Source: Ensifer sp. LCM 4579
Lineage (GTDB): Bacteria; Pseudomonadota; Alphaproteobacteria; Rhizobiales; Rhizobiaceae
Length of the DNA: 64,000 nucleotides
Direction: 5' to 3'
Assembly: GCF_001854885.1 (NCBI RefSeq)
Contig: NZ_MDDV01000007.1
Location: 1-64,000, forward strand
Below are positions 16,387 to 25,730 of this stretch, piece after piece (position 1 is the first letter of the stretch; every line of letters begins with the position of its first letter). Below the pieces are notes generated by a model that did not search any database, was not told the origin of the DNA, and saw only the letters and a program-made list of their open reading frames with translations. The position numbers and the translations under genes were made by a program.

Positions 16387-17535
16387 TCAGCTGATCCTCT
16401 TCCTGGTATTGCGGGCGGCAAGCGCGAAGAAGATGGAGCCGATCAGCAGCATGACCGTGATCGCCTGCGCGAACATCGGCCAGATGTCGCCGGCCAGAAA
16501 CACGGTTTGCAGGCTCGGGATCAGATAGCGCGCCGGCACCACATAGGTGATCCATTGAATGACCGTCGGCATCGAATTGATCTCGAAGAGAAAGCCGGAG
16601 AGCAGGAAGGCTGGCAGGAAACCGGAGATCAGGGCGAGTTGCGAAGCGAGAAACTGGTTCTTGGTGACGGCGGAGATCAGCAGGCCTTGCCCGAGGGCGG
16701 GCATGAGGAAGGCGGCGGAGAGCACGTAAAGGGCGACGACCGAGCCGCGGAACGGCACGTCGAAGAGAAAGACCGCGATCAGCACGCAGAGCGTCATGGA
16801 GGTGAGCCCGAGAATGAAGTAGGGCAGGAGCTTGCCGGCGAGCAGTTCCGCGGCCGAAACCGGCGTCGCCATCATCGCCTCCATCGTGCCGCGCTCCCAT
16901 TCTCGGGCGACGACGAGCGACGTCAGCAACGTGCCGACAAGCGTCATGACGATGGCGATCGAACCCGGAACGAGGAAGTTGCGGCTCGTCAACTCGGCAT
17001 TGAACCAGAAGCGCTGCTCGGCGGCGATCGCCGGAGGGTTCGCCAGGCCTTCGTTGGAGCGCTGGCGTTCCCAGTTGGCAATGGCGCCCTGCGCATAGTT
17101 CAGGACGAAATTGGCCGTATTCGGATCGGTGCCATCGACGAGCACCTGGACGGTCGGCTCGCGCCCTGCCGCAAGATCGGCGGCGAAGCTTGCCGGGATC
17201 ACCACAAGGCCGCGCACGCGCCCGAGCACGAGGTCATCCTCGAAGTCGCGGCGGTGCCGTCCCTCGATGACGGCAAAATAGCGCGAAGCCTCGAAGCTCG
17301 CGGCTAGGTCGCGCGTGAGCGGCGTCTCGTCTTCGACGACGAGGCCGATCCGCGTGCGGGTCGTGTCCAGGGAAACGCCATAGCCGAACAGGAAGAGGAG
17401 GATCATCGGCAGCACGAAGGCAATGAGGATGCTGCTCGGATCGCGGATGATCTGGTAGATTTCCTTGCGCACGAGGGCGGCGAAGCGTCGGCTGCCGCCG
17501 CCGCGCGACTTCCGGCTCGGGCGCGCAACGATCAT
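16387..17535 (-). CDS. ybhS: ABC-2 type permease (YbhS-like)
   Basis: A 382-residue permease of the same layout as YbhR: helix 1 (SSILIAFVLPMILLFLFGYG), a periplasmic loop of about 150 residues, and five C-terminal helices (for example SIAIVMTLVGTLLTSLVVA and LALISGFLPAFLLSGFLFEI). The ATG at 17535 overlaps the ATPase stop by 4 nt. It pairs with YbhR as the heterodimeric membrane part of an exporter. Confidence 0.9.
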   Translation of the reverse strand: MIVARPSRKSRGGGSRRFAALVRKEIYQIIRDPSSILIAFVLPMILLFLFGYGVSLDTTRTRIGLVVEDETPLTRDLAASFEASRYFAVIEGRHRRDFEDDLVLGRVRGLVVIPASFAADLAAGREPTVQVLVDGTDPNTANFVLNYAQGAIANWERQRSNEGLANPPAIAAEQRFWFNAELTSRNFLVPGSIAIVMTLVGTLLTSLVVAREWERGTMEAMMATPVSAAELLAGKLLPYFILGLTSMTLCVLIAVFLFDVPFRGSVVALYVLSAAFLMPALGQGLLISAVTKNQFLASQLALISGFLPAFLLSGFLFEINSMPTVIQWITYVVPARYLIPSLQTVFLAGDIWPMFAQAITVMLLIGSIFFALAARNTRKRIS

Positions 17536-19274
17536 GCTGCCTCCTCCGACGCCTGGACCAGGGCAATGAAGGCGTCTTCCATGGACGGGTCCGGCAGGTT
17601 TTCGCTCGCAGCACGCGTCTTCATCTCGTCGGGCGAGCCGAGCGCGATCGAGCGGCCGCGATAGATCAGGGAAATCCGGTCGCAATATTCTGCCTCGTCC
17701 ATGAAATGGGTGGTGACGAGCACCGTCACGCCCTTTTCGACGAGGCCGTTGATATGGGTCCAGAATTCTCGGCGCGTGATCGGGTCGACGCCTGAGGTCG
17801 GCTCGTCGAGGAAGAGCACTTCCGGTTCGTGCAGCACGGCACAGGCAAGCGCCAGCCGTTGCTTGAGCCCAAGCGGCAGGTCCTTCGCCGACATGTCGGC
17901 GACCGGCCGGAACTCGAAGATCTCCGTCATCAGGTCGATGCGTTCGCGTTTCCTGGCACCCGACAGGCCATAGACACCGGCGAAGAAATTCAGATTCTGA
18001 CCGACGCTCAAATCGCCATAGAGGGAGAATTTCTGGGCCATGTAGCCGAGCCGATTGCGCGCCGCCGGCGCATCGCGCCTGAGGTCGAAGCCGGCAACGC
18101 GCCCGTCGCCGGCGGTGGGCTTCAAGAGACCGCAGAGCATCTTGAAAGTGGTCGATTTGCCGGCACCATTCGGTCCCAGCAGGCCGAAAATCTCGCCGCG
18201 GGCGATGTCGAAGGTGATATCGGCGGCGGCGGTGAAATCGCCGAAGCGCTTCGTAAGCCCATGCGCCTCGATGACGGGCTTGTCATCTTCGGCGATGAAG
18301 GAGCGCTGGGTTTCCGCCAGGCGGGATCGGCCGCCCGGGCCGCCGCCGAGCATGTCGACGAACGCGTCCTCGAAGCGCGGCGGCGCGGCGGTCGTGCGGA
18401 CCGAGGCTTCTTCGTCGTTGACGGGCCGGGGAGGGGGCACGCCGGGCTTCATCACGAGGCGAATGGCTTCACCCTGGATCACCCCGTCGATGACGCCTTC
18501 CTCGCCGAGCAGGCGCGCGAGCCGGTCGCGGCGCCGGCCATCGATGCCGGTGAGGCGGTAGACGCGGTCTTCGACGCGTGCGGTCATTTCCCGGGGCGGA
18601 CCGGAAAACATGAGCCTGCCGCGGTTCAGCAAGAGAACGTGATCACAGGCTTCCGCCTCTTCGAGATAGGCGGTCGACCAGACGACGCCGATGCCTTCCT
18701 CCGTCAGCTTTCGGACCATTCGCCAGAGGTCGCGCCGCGATATCGGATCGACGCCGACGCCCGGTTCATCGAGGAGCAGCAGTTGCGGCTTGCGCAACAG
18801 CGCGCAGGCGAGGCCGAGCTTCTGCTTCATTCCGCCGGAAAGCCGGCCGGCGAGGCGCGTCGTGAAGCGGCCGAGATCGGTGAACTCGAGCAGTTCGGCG
18901 AAGGTGCGGGCGCGCTCCGGCGTCGGCAGGCCGCGCAGATCGGCGTAAAGGTCGAGATTCTCCTGCACCGACAGGTCCTCATAGAGGCCGAAGCGCTGTG
19001 GCATATAGCCGATGGCTGTCTGTATCTCGGCGGGATGCTGGCGGGTGTCATGGCCAAGCACCTCGACGTTCCCCTCGTCGGGCAGCATCAGTCCCGTCAT
19101 CAGCCGGATCAGGGTCGTCTTGCCGGCACCGTCGGGGCCGACGAGGCCGGTGATCTCGGCGCCGCGCATGGTCGCGTCGATGCCGTCAAGCGCCGGCGGC
19201 GTCCGACCGAAGCGCTTGGTGACTGCCGTCAGCCGCGCAAAGGGAGCGGAGCTCGGCTCGTCACGGCGCGTCAT
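17532..19274 (-). CDS. ybhF: Duplicated ABC ATPase (YbhF-like)
   Basis: A 580-residue protein with two fused ATPase domains. Domain 1 has Walker [10 protein letters not shown] at 46-54 (aspartate in place of the usual asparagine), signature RLSGGMKQ and Walker [13 protein letters not shown]. Domain 2 has Walker [10 protein letters not shown] near 366, signature LPLGLKQR (lacking the canonical LSGG) and Walker [13 protein letters not shown]. The asymmetry suggests one ATP site is degenerate. It overlaps the genes on both sides by 4 nt. It would power the YbhS/YbhR export channel. Confidence 0.93.
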   Translation of the reverse strand: MTRRDEPSSAPFARLTAVTKRFGRTPPALDGIDATMRGAEITGLVGPDGAGKTTLIRLMTGLMLPDEGNVEVLGHDTRQHPAEIQTAIGYMPQRFGLYEDLSVQENLDLYADLRGLPTPERARTFAELLEFTDLGRFTTRLAGRLSGGMKQKLGLACALLRKPQLLLLDEPGVGVDPISRRDLWRMVRKLTEEGIGVVWSTAYLEEAEACDHVLLLNRGRLMFSGPPREMTARVEDRVYRLTGIDGRRRDRLARLLGEEGVIDGVIQGEAIRLVMKPGVPPPRPVNDEEASVRTTAAPPRFEDAFVDMLGGGPGGRSRLAETQRSFIAEDDKPVIEAHGLTKRFGDFTAAADITFDIARGEIFGLLGPNGAGKSTTFKMLCGLLKPTAGDGRVAGFDLRRDAPAARNRLGYMAQKFSLYGDLSVGQNLNFFAGVYGLSGARKRERIDLMTEIFEFRPVADMSAKDLPLGLKQRLALACAVLHEPEVLFLDEPTSGVDPITRREFWTHINGLVEKGVTVLVTTHFMDEAEYCDRISLIYRGRSIALGSPDEMKTRAASENLPDPSMEDAFIALVQASEEAA

Positions 19275-20278
19275 CGCGACGCCTCCTCCTCGGGCCGGAG
19301 GTGGATCGTCACCGGCATGCCCTGGCGCAGGTCGGGACCGGGGTCCGTGACGACGATCCTGAGCCTGTAGACAAGGTCGGTTCTGAGTTCCGGCGTCTCG
19401 ACCGATTTCGGCGTGAATTCCGCCACGGGTGAGATGAAGCCGACCGTGCCCCGATAGGGCTGCTCGGGATCGGTGTCCGAGGCAACCGTCACCTTCATGC
19501 CGGGATGGACGCGCCCGAGATCGGTTTCGGGGACATAGGCGCGGACCCAGACCGGCTTTGTGAGCGACAGGACGTAAACCGTGTCGGCGGGGGAAACGAT
19601 CGCCCCGGTTTCGCGCACGCGTGACAGAACGATCCCGTCGTTGGGCGCAAGCAATGCCGCGTCCTCGACCGCGGTACGGGCGCTTGCGACCTTGGCCTCC
19701 GCCGCAGCAAGCTGCGCTTCCGCCGCCGCGATGTCCTCCGGGCGGCTGCCTTCCTCGAGCAAGGCGAGGGCCTCGCGTGCCGATGCGGCGCGCGCGGCGG
19801 CGGCGGCGCGGGTGGCACTCGCCTGGTCGAGTTCCGCCTGCGAGATCGTGCCGGCCGGCCGCAATCGCTCGGCACGCTCATGGGCAAGCCTGGCATTTTC
19901 CAGTTCCGCAAGCCGCTCCTCATGGGTGGCCCGTGCCTGGGCAATCTCGCTCGCGCGGGCACCGGCCTTCAGCTTCGCGAGCGCGGCCTTGAGGGCGTCC
20001 GCTTCCGCCTTCGCCGCGTCCAAAGCCTGCTGGAGCGGCGCGGCATCGAGACGAGCGATCACGTCGCCGGCCTTGACGGCGTCGCCCTCGTCGACGAGCA
20101 GGTCGGCGATGCGGCCGCTGACGCGAAAACCGAGCGACACCTGCCGGATGTCGACATTGCCATAGAGAATTCCGTTCCGGCGCGTCTCCACCCAGCCAAG
20201 CCGCTCCGGTGCGTCGAACCACCAGCCGCCGGCGAGGACTGCCGCGAGGAGAAGCACGATCAGGACGACTCTTCTCAT
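19271..20278 (-). CDS. ybhG: HlyD-type membrane fusion protein (YbhG-like)
   Basis: A 335-residue periplasmic adaptor: N-terminal anchor ([18 protein letters not shown]), lipoyl half-motifs ([29 protein letters not shown] and [18 protein letters not shown]), a long alanine-rich coiled-coil hairpin (about 85-205), and a beta-barrel C-terminus. It would link the inner-membrane exporter to an outer-membrane channel. It overlaps the regulator and ATPase genes by 4 nt each, so the five genes are tightly coupled. Confidence 0.92.
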   Translation of the reverse strand: MRRVVLIVLLLAAVLAGGWWFDAPERLGWVETRRNGILYGNVDIRQVSLGFRVSGRIADLLVDEGDAVKAGDVIARLDAAPLQQALDAAKAEADALKAALAKLKAGARASEIAQARATHEERLAELENARLAHERAERLRPAGTISQAELDQASATRAAAAARAASAREALALLEEGSRPEDIAAAEAQLAAAEAKVASARTAVEDAALLAPNDGIVLSRVRETGAIVSPADTVYVLSLTKPVWVRAYVPETDLGRVHPGMKVTVASDTDPEQPYRGTVGFISPVAEFTPKSVETPELRTDLVYRLRIVVTDPGPDLRQGMPVTIHLRPEEEASR

Positions 20279-20976
20279 GGCCGGTCGCTCTTCTCGGCGC
20301 CAAGCACGGCCACGAGTTCGGCGGCGTGGCGCTGCAGGATTTCAAGCTCCCGCGGCCCGGCCGTCTTCCATTCGAGCTGGGTGAAGACAGCCGCATGGGC
20401 GGTGCGGAAGACCAGTACGCTCCCGACGAAGGACAGCGTCCTGAGCCTTATGTGTGCCGATGCCGGATTCTCCCCCAGAATGGCGCCGATCAAACGGCGC
20501 GCCATCTCGATCATCGGCCGCATGACCTGACCGTAGATGCGCTCAAAGGCCTCCGTCGGCTCCATCTGCTCGCGGATGATGAAGCGCGCCCAGCCTTCCG
20601 ATTGCTTGCTGACGAAAAGGGTCATCATTCTTTGAGCCATCTGCGTGAGAAAGCCCCGCGCTTCGGCAGACGTCATCTGCCTGCCCTCGACGTCGAGTTC
20701 GGCGAAACGGTTCTGCAGCGTGGCCCTGAGCTCGCCGACATGGTCGCCGATGAGCGAAGCCAGATGCTCGGCTGCGGCGACGTAGAGACCTTCCTTGCCG
20801 CCGAAATAATAGGGAATCGCCTGGAGGTTGACGCCTGCCGCATCGGCAAGCTTGCGCGTCGTCGCAGCCTCGAAACCGTAGCGCCCGAAGACGTCGATGG
20901 AGGCATTGAGGAGCTTGTCGCGGGTTGCGTCGCCGCGCGGCGGTATTGTGAGATCGGCTTTCGTCATGACAGGCAT
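20275..20976 (-). CDS. cecR: TetR-family regulator (CecR/YbiH-like)
   Basis: A 233-residue TetR regulator with [44 protein letters not shown] and a DUF1956-type C-terminal domain. In Escherichia coli CecR controls ybhGFSR and influences sensitivity to some antibiotics; here the regulator is the first gene of the same five-gene set. Start could be the ATG at 20976 or the one at 20967. A short palindrome just upstream is a plausible autoregulatory site. Confidence 0.88.
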   Translation of the reverse strand: MPVMTKADLTIPPRGDATRDKLLNASIDVFGRYGFEAATTRKLADAAGVNLQAIPYYFGGKEGLYVAAAEHLASLIGDHVGELRATLQNRFAELDVEGRQMTSAEARGFLTQMAQRMMTLFVSKQSEGWARFIIREQMEPTEAFERIYGQVMRPMIEMARRLIGAILGENPASAHIRLRTLSFVGSVLVFRTAHAAVFTQLEWKTAGPRELEILQRHAAELVAVLGAEKSDRP

Positions 20977-20991
20977 TCTGCTTCAATCAAG

Positions 20992-21006
20992 CGATTAAGT
21001 CAATCG
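20992..21006. promoter_or_regulatory. Candidate CecR-type operator
   Basis: CGATT-AAGTC-AATCG is a perfect 5-bp-arm palindrome 16 bp upstream of the cecR start, and weaker outer symmetry (TTCA/TGAA) extends it. The position suits autoregulation of the efflux operon. Confidence 0.45.
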
Positions 21007-21085
21007 AATGAATTTGTAGCCGACCGGCGAGTTTCCGGCCTATGGCAACTCAAGTCGCTGAAAAAGGCTTGCGCGAGCGTCGTGC

Positions 21086-22267
21086 TCAGGCGACGTCGCG
21101 CATGCTCGCATCGGCCTCGAGCCGCCGCTGGAACAGCGCGGCGATCAGGTCGGATTGCGTGACGATGCCGACGACGCGGTTATCCGCATCGACGACCGGC
21201 ATGTGATGCAGGCCCATATCCGCCATCGGCGGCACGAGCTTGGCAATCATCGTTTCGGACAAGGCGGATTGCACGCGCCGTGTCATGATCTCTGAGACGA
21301 GGCGAGGGGACTTTGCCGGAAGACCGATGACGTTGCGGACGCGCTCGCGAAGCCGCATTCGCAGCCGCCCCTCCGGCGTCAGGGCAGCGTGCTTCATGAA
21401 GTCGGTCTGGGTGATGATGCCGACGAGGCCATCTTTTGCGGTGACGACCGGCAACGCGCTGATGCGGTGTTCGATGAGCATCCGCCAAGCGTGCCGCAAG
21501 GTGGTATCCGGTGAGACGGTCGCCACGTCGCGCGACATGATCTCGCCGCAGGTGATTTCGCCGGATCGGCGGGCAAAGGCGCGAATCTGGGCCTGATGAA
21601 TGAACCCGTCCAGTTCCTCGGGGCTGACGTCGACGATCTCGCCATATTGCGCCAGCACCGCCTGCAGATCTCCCGGCACGACGCCGAGGCGCTGGCTTGG
21701 AAGCGGATCGTCGGTGTTATGCGGATTGGCGGCGGGTGCGAGATGCGGATAGCGCCGGCCGGTCAGATTGTTGAAAATGAGCGCGACGGCGAGGATGAGC
21801 AGCGAGTTGATGGCGACCGGCGAAAATACGAACGCATAGCCCGCCTCTCGAATGGCCGGCCCGCCGAGCACGGCCGTGAGCGCGACCGCGCCGCTTGGCG
21901 GATGCAGGCAGCCGAGAAGAAGCATCACCCCGATCGCAACCGCGACGGCGATGGCCGCGGCGACGACGGGATCCGGGATGAGAAGCGCACAGGTGACCCC
22001 GACCGCCGAAGAGACGATGTTGCCGCCGAGGATCGACCAGGGCTGCGCCAGCGGGCTCGACGGCGCGGCGAAGAGCAATACGGCGGAGGCGCCCATCGGC
22101 GCGATGAGGAGCGGCAGGCTTGCATCGTCGCCGACAGCGAGCGTGCTGATGAATCCGGTCAACAATATCCCCAGGAGCGCGCCGCATGACGAGCGAAGCC
22201 GCTCGACCTGGCTGACCGGCGCAAGAGAGGGAATTAGGCGGCGAAGCAGGGATGTAGCCTTGGACAT
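21086..22267 (-). CDS. HPP family membrane protein with CBS pair
   Basis: A 393-residue protein: an N-terminal HPP integral membrane domain (about 1-170) containing the name-giving motif GCLHPPSGAVALTA and four to five helices, then two CBS domains (about 235-295 and 325-385: MSRDVATVSPDTTLRHAWRM and ITQTDF; MTRRVQSALSETMIAKLVPP and VTQSDLIAAL). HPP proteins are linked to nitrite transport in plants and cyanobacteria, but most bacterial members are unassigned; CBS pairs usually sense adenine nucleotides. It stands alone, downstream of no operon partner. Confidence 0.9.
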   Translation of the reverse strand: MSKATSLLRRLIPSLAPVSQVERLRSSCGALLGILLTGFISTLAVGDDASLPLLIAPMGASAVLLFAAPSSPLAQPWSILGGNIVSSAVGVTCALLIPDPVVAAAIAVAVAIGVMLLLGCLHPPSGAVALTAVLGGPAIREAGYAFVFSPVAINSLLILAVALIFNNLTGRRYPHLAPAANPHNTDDPLPSQRLGVVPGDLQAVLAQYGEIVDVSPEELDGFIHQAQIRAFARRSGEITCGEIMSRDVATVSPDTTLRHAWRMLIEHRISALPVVTAKDGLVGIITQTDFMKHAALTPEGRLRMRLRERVRNVIGLPAKSPRLVSEIMTRRVQSALSETMIAKLVPPMADMGLHHMPVVDADNRVVGIVTQSDLIAALFQRRLEADASMRDVA

Positions 22268-22276
22268 GGATGCTCG

Positions 22277-22321
22277 GAACTATGGGGCTGCGAACTATAG
22301 GGCTGCGAACTGTGGGGTTGC
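22277..22321. repeat. 15-bp tandem repeat, three copies
   Basis: Three head-to-tail copies of a 15-mer related to GAACTATAGGGCTGC start 10 bp upstream of the HPP-CBS start codon. They may be a binding array or simple slippage. Confidence 0.8.
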
Positions 22322-22445
22322 TTTGGGCTGCGGCGGGGCAAATATGCATGGTTCAATAGCATGTGACCGTAGTTTGGGCACGAAATCTGCGTCCAAGAAA
22401 ACCCGCCGGATTAAAAAATATGCATCGTGCCTATAAAAGGATCGG

Positions 22446-22643
22446 ATGCGCCGCAGCCGCAATCCGCTGAAAGGCGCCGCCGCCATCGGTCAGGCGCTCG
22501 GCGCCGTCATCGGCCGCCGCAAGGTCGGCAAGCATTTCCACATCACGATCACCGACATCGACTTCAGCTTCGAACGCGATCAGGCGGCGCTCCCCATAAG
22601 GAGAGCAAAATCAATGACATGCGTCAAAAAACAGGCTAACTAG
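22446..22643 (+). pseudogene. IS1634-like transposase fragment
   Basis: About 65 codons. The part AAAIGQALGAVIGRRKVGKH followed by FHITITDIDFSFERD resembles the internal segment of IS1634-family transposases (a KVAKHF-x-TITD-x-FxFxRxE pattern). The DDE domain and C-terminus are missing. The assignment rests on remembered family patterns, so it is moderate. Confidence 0.45.
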
Positions 22644-22733
22644 ACCAGCGGATCCAGAATGGCGTCAGTCGAAGGGAACGCTTAGCAGGGCTCTTGGCCA
22701 GAGGAGATCACACGCGAAGCCGCCAGCGCGAAC

Positions 22734-23852
22734 TCATGACTTCCAGGAAGCGCTGATCCGATGGATCAGCGAGATGAGCTCCCTCTGCCGATGGGTCTCG
22801 GTCTTGGCGAAGATCGCCTTGAGATGGTTTCTCGCCGTGCCGCTTGAAATCCCAAGGGCTCCGGCGGCCTGGCTGAGCTCGTTGCCGGCGGCAAGAGAGG
22901 CCGCAACGCGGGTCTCGGCTCGTGTGAGGCCGAACATTGAGGGCAAGGCATCAGCAGGCGGCGCCGGCAATTCGTCCAGGTCATCGACGAGAAGCAAGGC
23001 ACGGGTGTGCGCAAATACGTCCGACAGAAGCCCGATCGTGGGTAATGCCCGGACGATCAACGGCTTGCGACCGGTCCGGCGGATCGCAACCGGCCGCTCC
23101 TCCGGCGCAGTGCTGGGGAAAGGCGGCGCAAGCGCGGCGGAAACGAGACGCTGGAGCGCCGCGTTGTTCTCTCGCCCAACGGCCCGGAGCACGCCGCGAG
23201 ACAGCGTGAAATCGCTTCCGATCAACGCTTCGGCCGCCGGATTGAGCCGAGCAACGCTCCCTTGCGGGCCGAGCAGAAAGGCCGGGCGACCGACAAGTTC
23301 CAGGACGTCGAGAACCGCCTCTGCCCGGCGCGAGGAAAGATGGCTGGCGATCTGCATAACGCGCGTGAGGTGAGGCCGCAGCTCGCCGATACGTCGCCCC
23401 TCCTCGCGCGAGAAAGGCCCCTGGCTGGAGTTTCTGAGGAGCGCGAGGCCGCAGGTGCGATCTCCGCACGAGAAGCCGACGGCCGCCCACCACGGCAGGT
23501 CCCAGGGCCGGAGCCACTCGTTGTGATAGGCCCCGTGTCTCCTCTCCTTCTCGGTGGAAACATCGTGCTCCAGGAGAACGCGGCGTCCGCTCTTGAGGAG
23601 CGGCCATCCACGTTTGCCGCGCAAATCATGGCGATACCAGCCACTTTCGACGAAATCCTCCAGCGGCTCAGCCACGCCCGGCGAGACCGGCGGCGCGATC
23701 AACGTTCGAGTTCCGCTGTCGATGGCAATACAGCAGCCGACAGCGCCAACGAAATCCGCAAGATCTTGTAGAACGTCCGGCCACGATTCTGGAGCAACGG
23801 CCGCATCATAGAGACGATCGATTATCCCGGTGAAATGTCTGTCCTTGCTCAT
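22734..23852 (-). CDS. LuxR-family transcriptional regulator
   Basis: A 372-residue regulator with a C-terminal LuxR helix-turn-helix (FGLTRAETRVAASLAAGNEL, GISSGTARNHLKAIFAKTET). The N-terminal 280 residues probably form GAF/PAS-like sensor folds (IIDRLYDAAVAPESWPDVLQ and a PAS-like AVLDVLELVGRPAFLLGPQG segment). The ATG at 23852 is chosen because a GGGGGG stretch precedes it at normal spacing. Targets are not evident; the neighbours are an IS fragment and small exported proteins. Confidence 0.85.
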   Translation of the reverse strand: MSKDRHFTGIIDRLYDAAVAPESWPDVLQDLADFVGAVGCCIAIDSGTRTLIAPPVSPGVAEPLEDFVESGWYRHDLRGKRGWPLLKSGRRVLLEHDVSTEKERRHGAYHNEWLRPWDLPWWAAVGFSCGDRTCGLALLRNSSQGPFSREEGRRIGELRPHLTRVMQIASHLSSRRAEAVLDVLELVGRPAFLLGPQGSVARLNPAAEALIGSDFTLSRGVLRAVGRENNAALQRLVSAALAPPFPSTAPEERPVAIRRTGRKPLIVRALPTIGLLSDVFAHTRALLLVDDLDELPAPPADALPSMFGLTRAETRVAASLAAGNELSQAAGALGISSGTARNHLKAIFAKTETHRQRELISLIHRISASWKS

Positions 23853-24229
23853 CAGCTTGCCCCCCGGCACCCGCCCGACTGGCATCGGGACCATGCTAGG
23901 AAAAGGCGGCGTCAAAGGCAAAGGCACACGCGGGTCACAGGCTACTCAAATCGGTTGAGGCGACGCGGCGCGGTCCGGGACGACATTGCCGCAGCGGTCT
24001 GGTCCGTCGAAACGCTTCCTGATCCGCATGACCCGTTGGTTGATTATCTACTCCAAATGAGACATGTGATCTATCCTAAATGAGACATGTGCAGGCATTC
24101 CTGCATGGCCATGCTCAGGAACGTGGCCAGATCGCAGTCGAGAGACCAGGCAAGGAAGCTTGGCCGGCAGGCTGGGCCTCAGATGCTTTCGGAAGCATCA
24201 GGAGTTTTCGTGCTCGCAGAGGGGGGATC
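23853..24229. other. Intergenic region with direct repeats
   Basis: 377 bp between the LuxR regulator and the small exported protein. No gene is visible. It contains the 14-bp direct repeat at 24055-24091; otherwise nothing is recognised. Confidence 0.5.
24048..24091. repeat. Direct repeat AAATGAGACATGTG
   Basis: AAATGAGACATGTG occurs at 24055-24068 and 24078-24091, 23 bp apart (about two helical turns). The longer context CTATCCTAAATGAGAC at 24071 recurs with two changes at 27297-27312. Each lies roughly 155 bp upstream of a start codon of an exported protein (24230 and 27451). Confidence 0.6.
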
Positions 24230-24712
24230 ATGTCACCCGTTATTATCATATTGACCGCCAGTGTCGCACTGGCCTGCGCGCCCGCCCTGGCGCAATCGCC
24301 CAGGGTCCAAGGCAAAGCGGGACACTGGGTCAAGGTCGAGACCGCCGGCCTGGCGGCATATGAGAATGTGAACAACCGCTCCGGCGACACGATCTCCATC
24401 AATTGCGACGAGGCGCAGACCGACGACCATAGCAATACGGGAATCTCCGTCGAGATTGGCGGCAAGATGCTACCGGCAGGCTCTCAAATCATCTTCGCGG
24501 TCGATGGCGAGAGCATCACGATCGCATTCGATAGATCCCCAGGCGGCGCGTTGGAGGAACTGCGTGACAGGATGAACGCCGGGATTGCGGACGTTGCCGA
24601 GTCCCCTGGGCAGGACCGACCGCTGGCGGCGACGCTTCGGGCGAACTTGCCGAGGCAATCGCCGATGCCGAGACAAGAGCCGAGGATGGCGATCCGCGCG
24701 CCGAATTCCTGA
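24230..24712 (+). CDS. Small exported protein of unknown function
   Basis: 160 residues with a clear signal peptide (MSPVIIILTASVALACAPALAQ) and GGGGGG before the ATG. The mature part (SGDTISINCDEAQTDD, then ISVEIGGKMLPAGSQI, FAVDGESITIAFD) is weakly like the C-terminal domain of the 958-residue protein at 27451 (LQVSCGNSG, SLSIVPDP, VGFHLDIDG). After about residue 115 the composition turns arginine/proline-rich and a different frame looks more protein-like, so a frameshift near 24600 is possible. Function unknown. Confidence 0.6.
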   Translation: MSPVIIILTASVALACAPALAQSPRVQGKAGHWVKVETAGLAAYENVNNRSGDTISINCDEAQTDDHSNTGISVEIGGKMLPAGSQIIFAVDGESITIAFDRSPGGALEELRDRMNAGIADVAESPGQDRPLAATLRANLPRQSPMPRQEPRMAIRAPNS

Positions 24713-24889
24713 CTCGGAGTCTGCCTCCGAAACTCCCCGGCTGCCTTTGGAGGCGGCGAGGTCGACTACAATCGGGTTGCTGTTGTGCCTTGGGCTCCTG
24801 CATCGGTCATGACGCGAAGGTGCTTTGGGTATGGCGAGCACAGGCTCCGCCGCCCGTCTGGCCTATATCGCTGATGGTTAGGTAGCGAG

Positions 24890-25552
24890 ATGTCGAAGAG
24901 CGATTGGTTCTTTTCTGAATTCCTGGCCGGCCAGGCCGGTGCGGTGACCGGTTCCATTCCGAACGAAATGGGCCGCAACTCCGTCGCACGCCCGACCTCC
25001 GTTGCTTCATCCGAAGACTCCGGCATCGGGCTTGTGATCCTGGTGATCCTCGGATTGGTCATCGCGAGCGGCTACTACGTGGTCTCCGGCTACATGGTGT
25101 CGTCCCGTATCGTGTCGGACTATCTCGGCCACGCAAGCCGTGGAGGCGAGCACGACTGGCGCCTGATTGGCGTTTACGCCGTCTGTGGCTTGATGGGTGT
25201 TGCCGTGGTGGGCCGTCTGCTCGGCCTCTTCGCGGGAATTCTTGCATCGGCGATTCCGGCCATTCCCCTTCTGCACGCATCCGAAGGCGGCGTGGGCTTC
25301 TGGTGGATCGTCGACCGCACGGTAGCGGAACCGGGTGAAAACGCGACTGCCGCCGGCATGGCAGCAGCCGGGATTATCCTCATCCATCTGTGGGTTGTCT
25401 GGATGGTGCGCTGGCGCGAAGAGGCGTTCAGCCACCAGATCATACGTTGGAAATGGATTCAGTGTCGCGTCGGAATCGTCATGACTGCCGGCCTCCTGTT
25501 GCTCGGATACGGCGCCAGCGAGTTCCTGAAGGCTGCGAGTGCAAGGTTTTAG
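24890..25552 (+). CDS. Membrane protein of unknown function
   Basis: 220 residues with about four transmembrane segments: IGLVILVILGLVIASGYYVV (about 46-70), LIGVYAVCGLMGVAVVGRLL and GLFAGILASAIPAIPLL (about 92-128), AGMAAAGIILIHLWVVWMV (about 154-173), and VGIVMTAGLLLLGYGASEFL near the C-terminus. The first 45 residues are polar and probably cytoplasmic. The start at 24890 follows GTAGCGAG. I do not recognise the family. Confidence 0.6.
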   Translation: MSKSDWFFSEFLAGQAGAVTGSIPNEMGRNSVARPTSVASSEDSGIGLVILVILGLVIASGYYVVSGYMVSSRIVSDYLGHASRGGEHDWRLIGVYAVCGLMGVAVVGRLLGLFAGILASAIPAIPLLHASEGGVGFWWIVDRTVAEPGENATAAGMAAAGIILIHLWVVWMVRWREEAFSHQIIRWKWIQCRVGIVMTAGLLLLGYGASEFLKAASARF

Positions 25553-25618
25553 ACCTCCGTGAACTATTCGTACGTCACTGATAGTGCTCTGTAATTTCAG
25601 CTTTCCTGCGGTGCAGTG

Positions 25619-25657
25619 TTGCAAGAAAAGCGCTCTCTGAGGGCGCTTTTCTTGCAA
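25619..25657. terminator. Perfect 15-bp stem hairpin
   Basis: TTGCAAGAAAAGCGC and its exact complement flank a 9-nt loop, ending in a T-rich run (TTCGATTTT). It lies between the membrane protein and the IS5-type transposase, so it could terminate the former. It might instead belong to the left end of the IS, but I found no matching right end. Confidence 0.55.
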
Positions 25658-25730
25658 TTCGATTTTGCGGTTTGCTCCTTCGGTTGGGCGTGATTCACTG
25701 GCTTTAGCGGCGGTGAATCGAGGAGCGGCG

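Noticed and set aside
17829-19370. A 513-codon plus-strand open frame across ybhF
   Set aside because: It is antisense to two well-defined ATPase domains and reads as low-information H/R/E/G-rich sequence typical of shadow frames.
25619-25657. Left inverted repeat of the IS5-type element
   Set aside because: The structure is a self-complementary hairpin, and no matching sequence was found downstream of the transposase, so it is listed as a terminator candidate.
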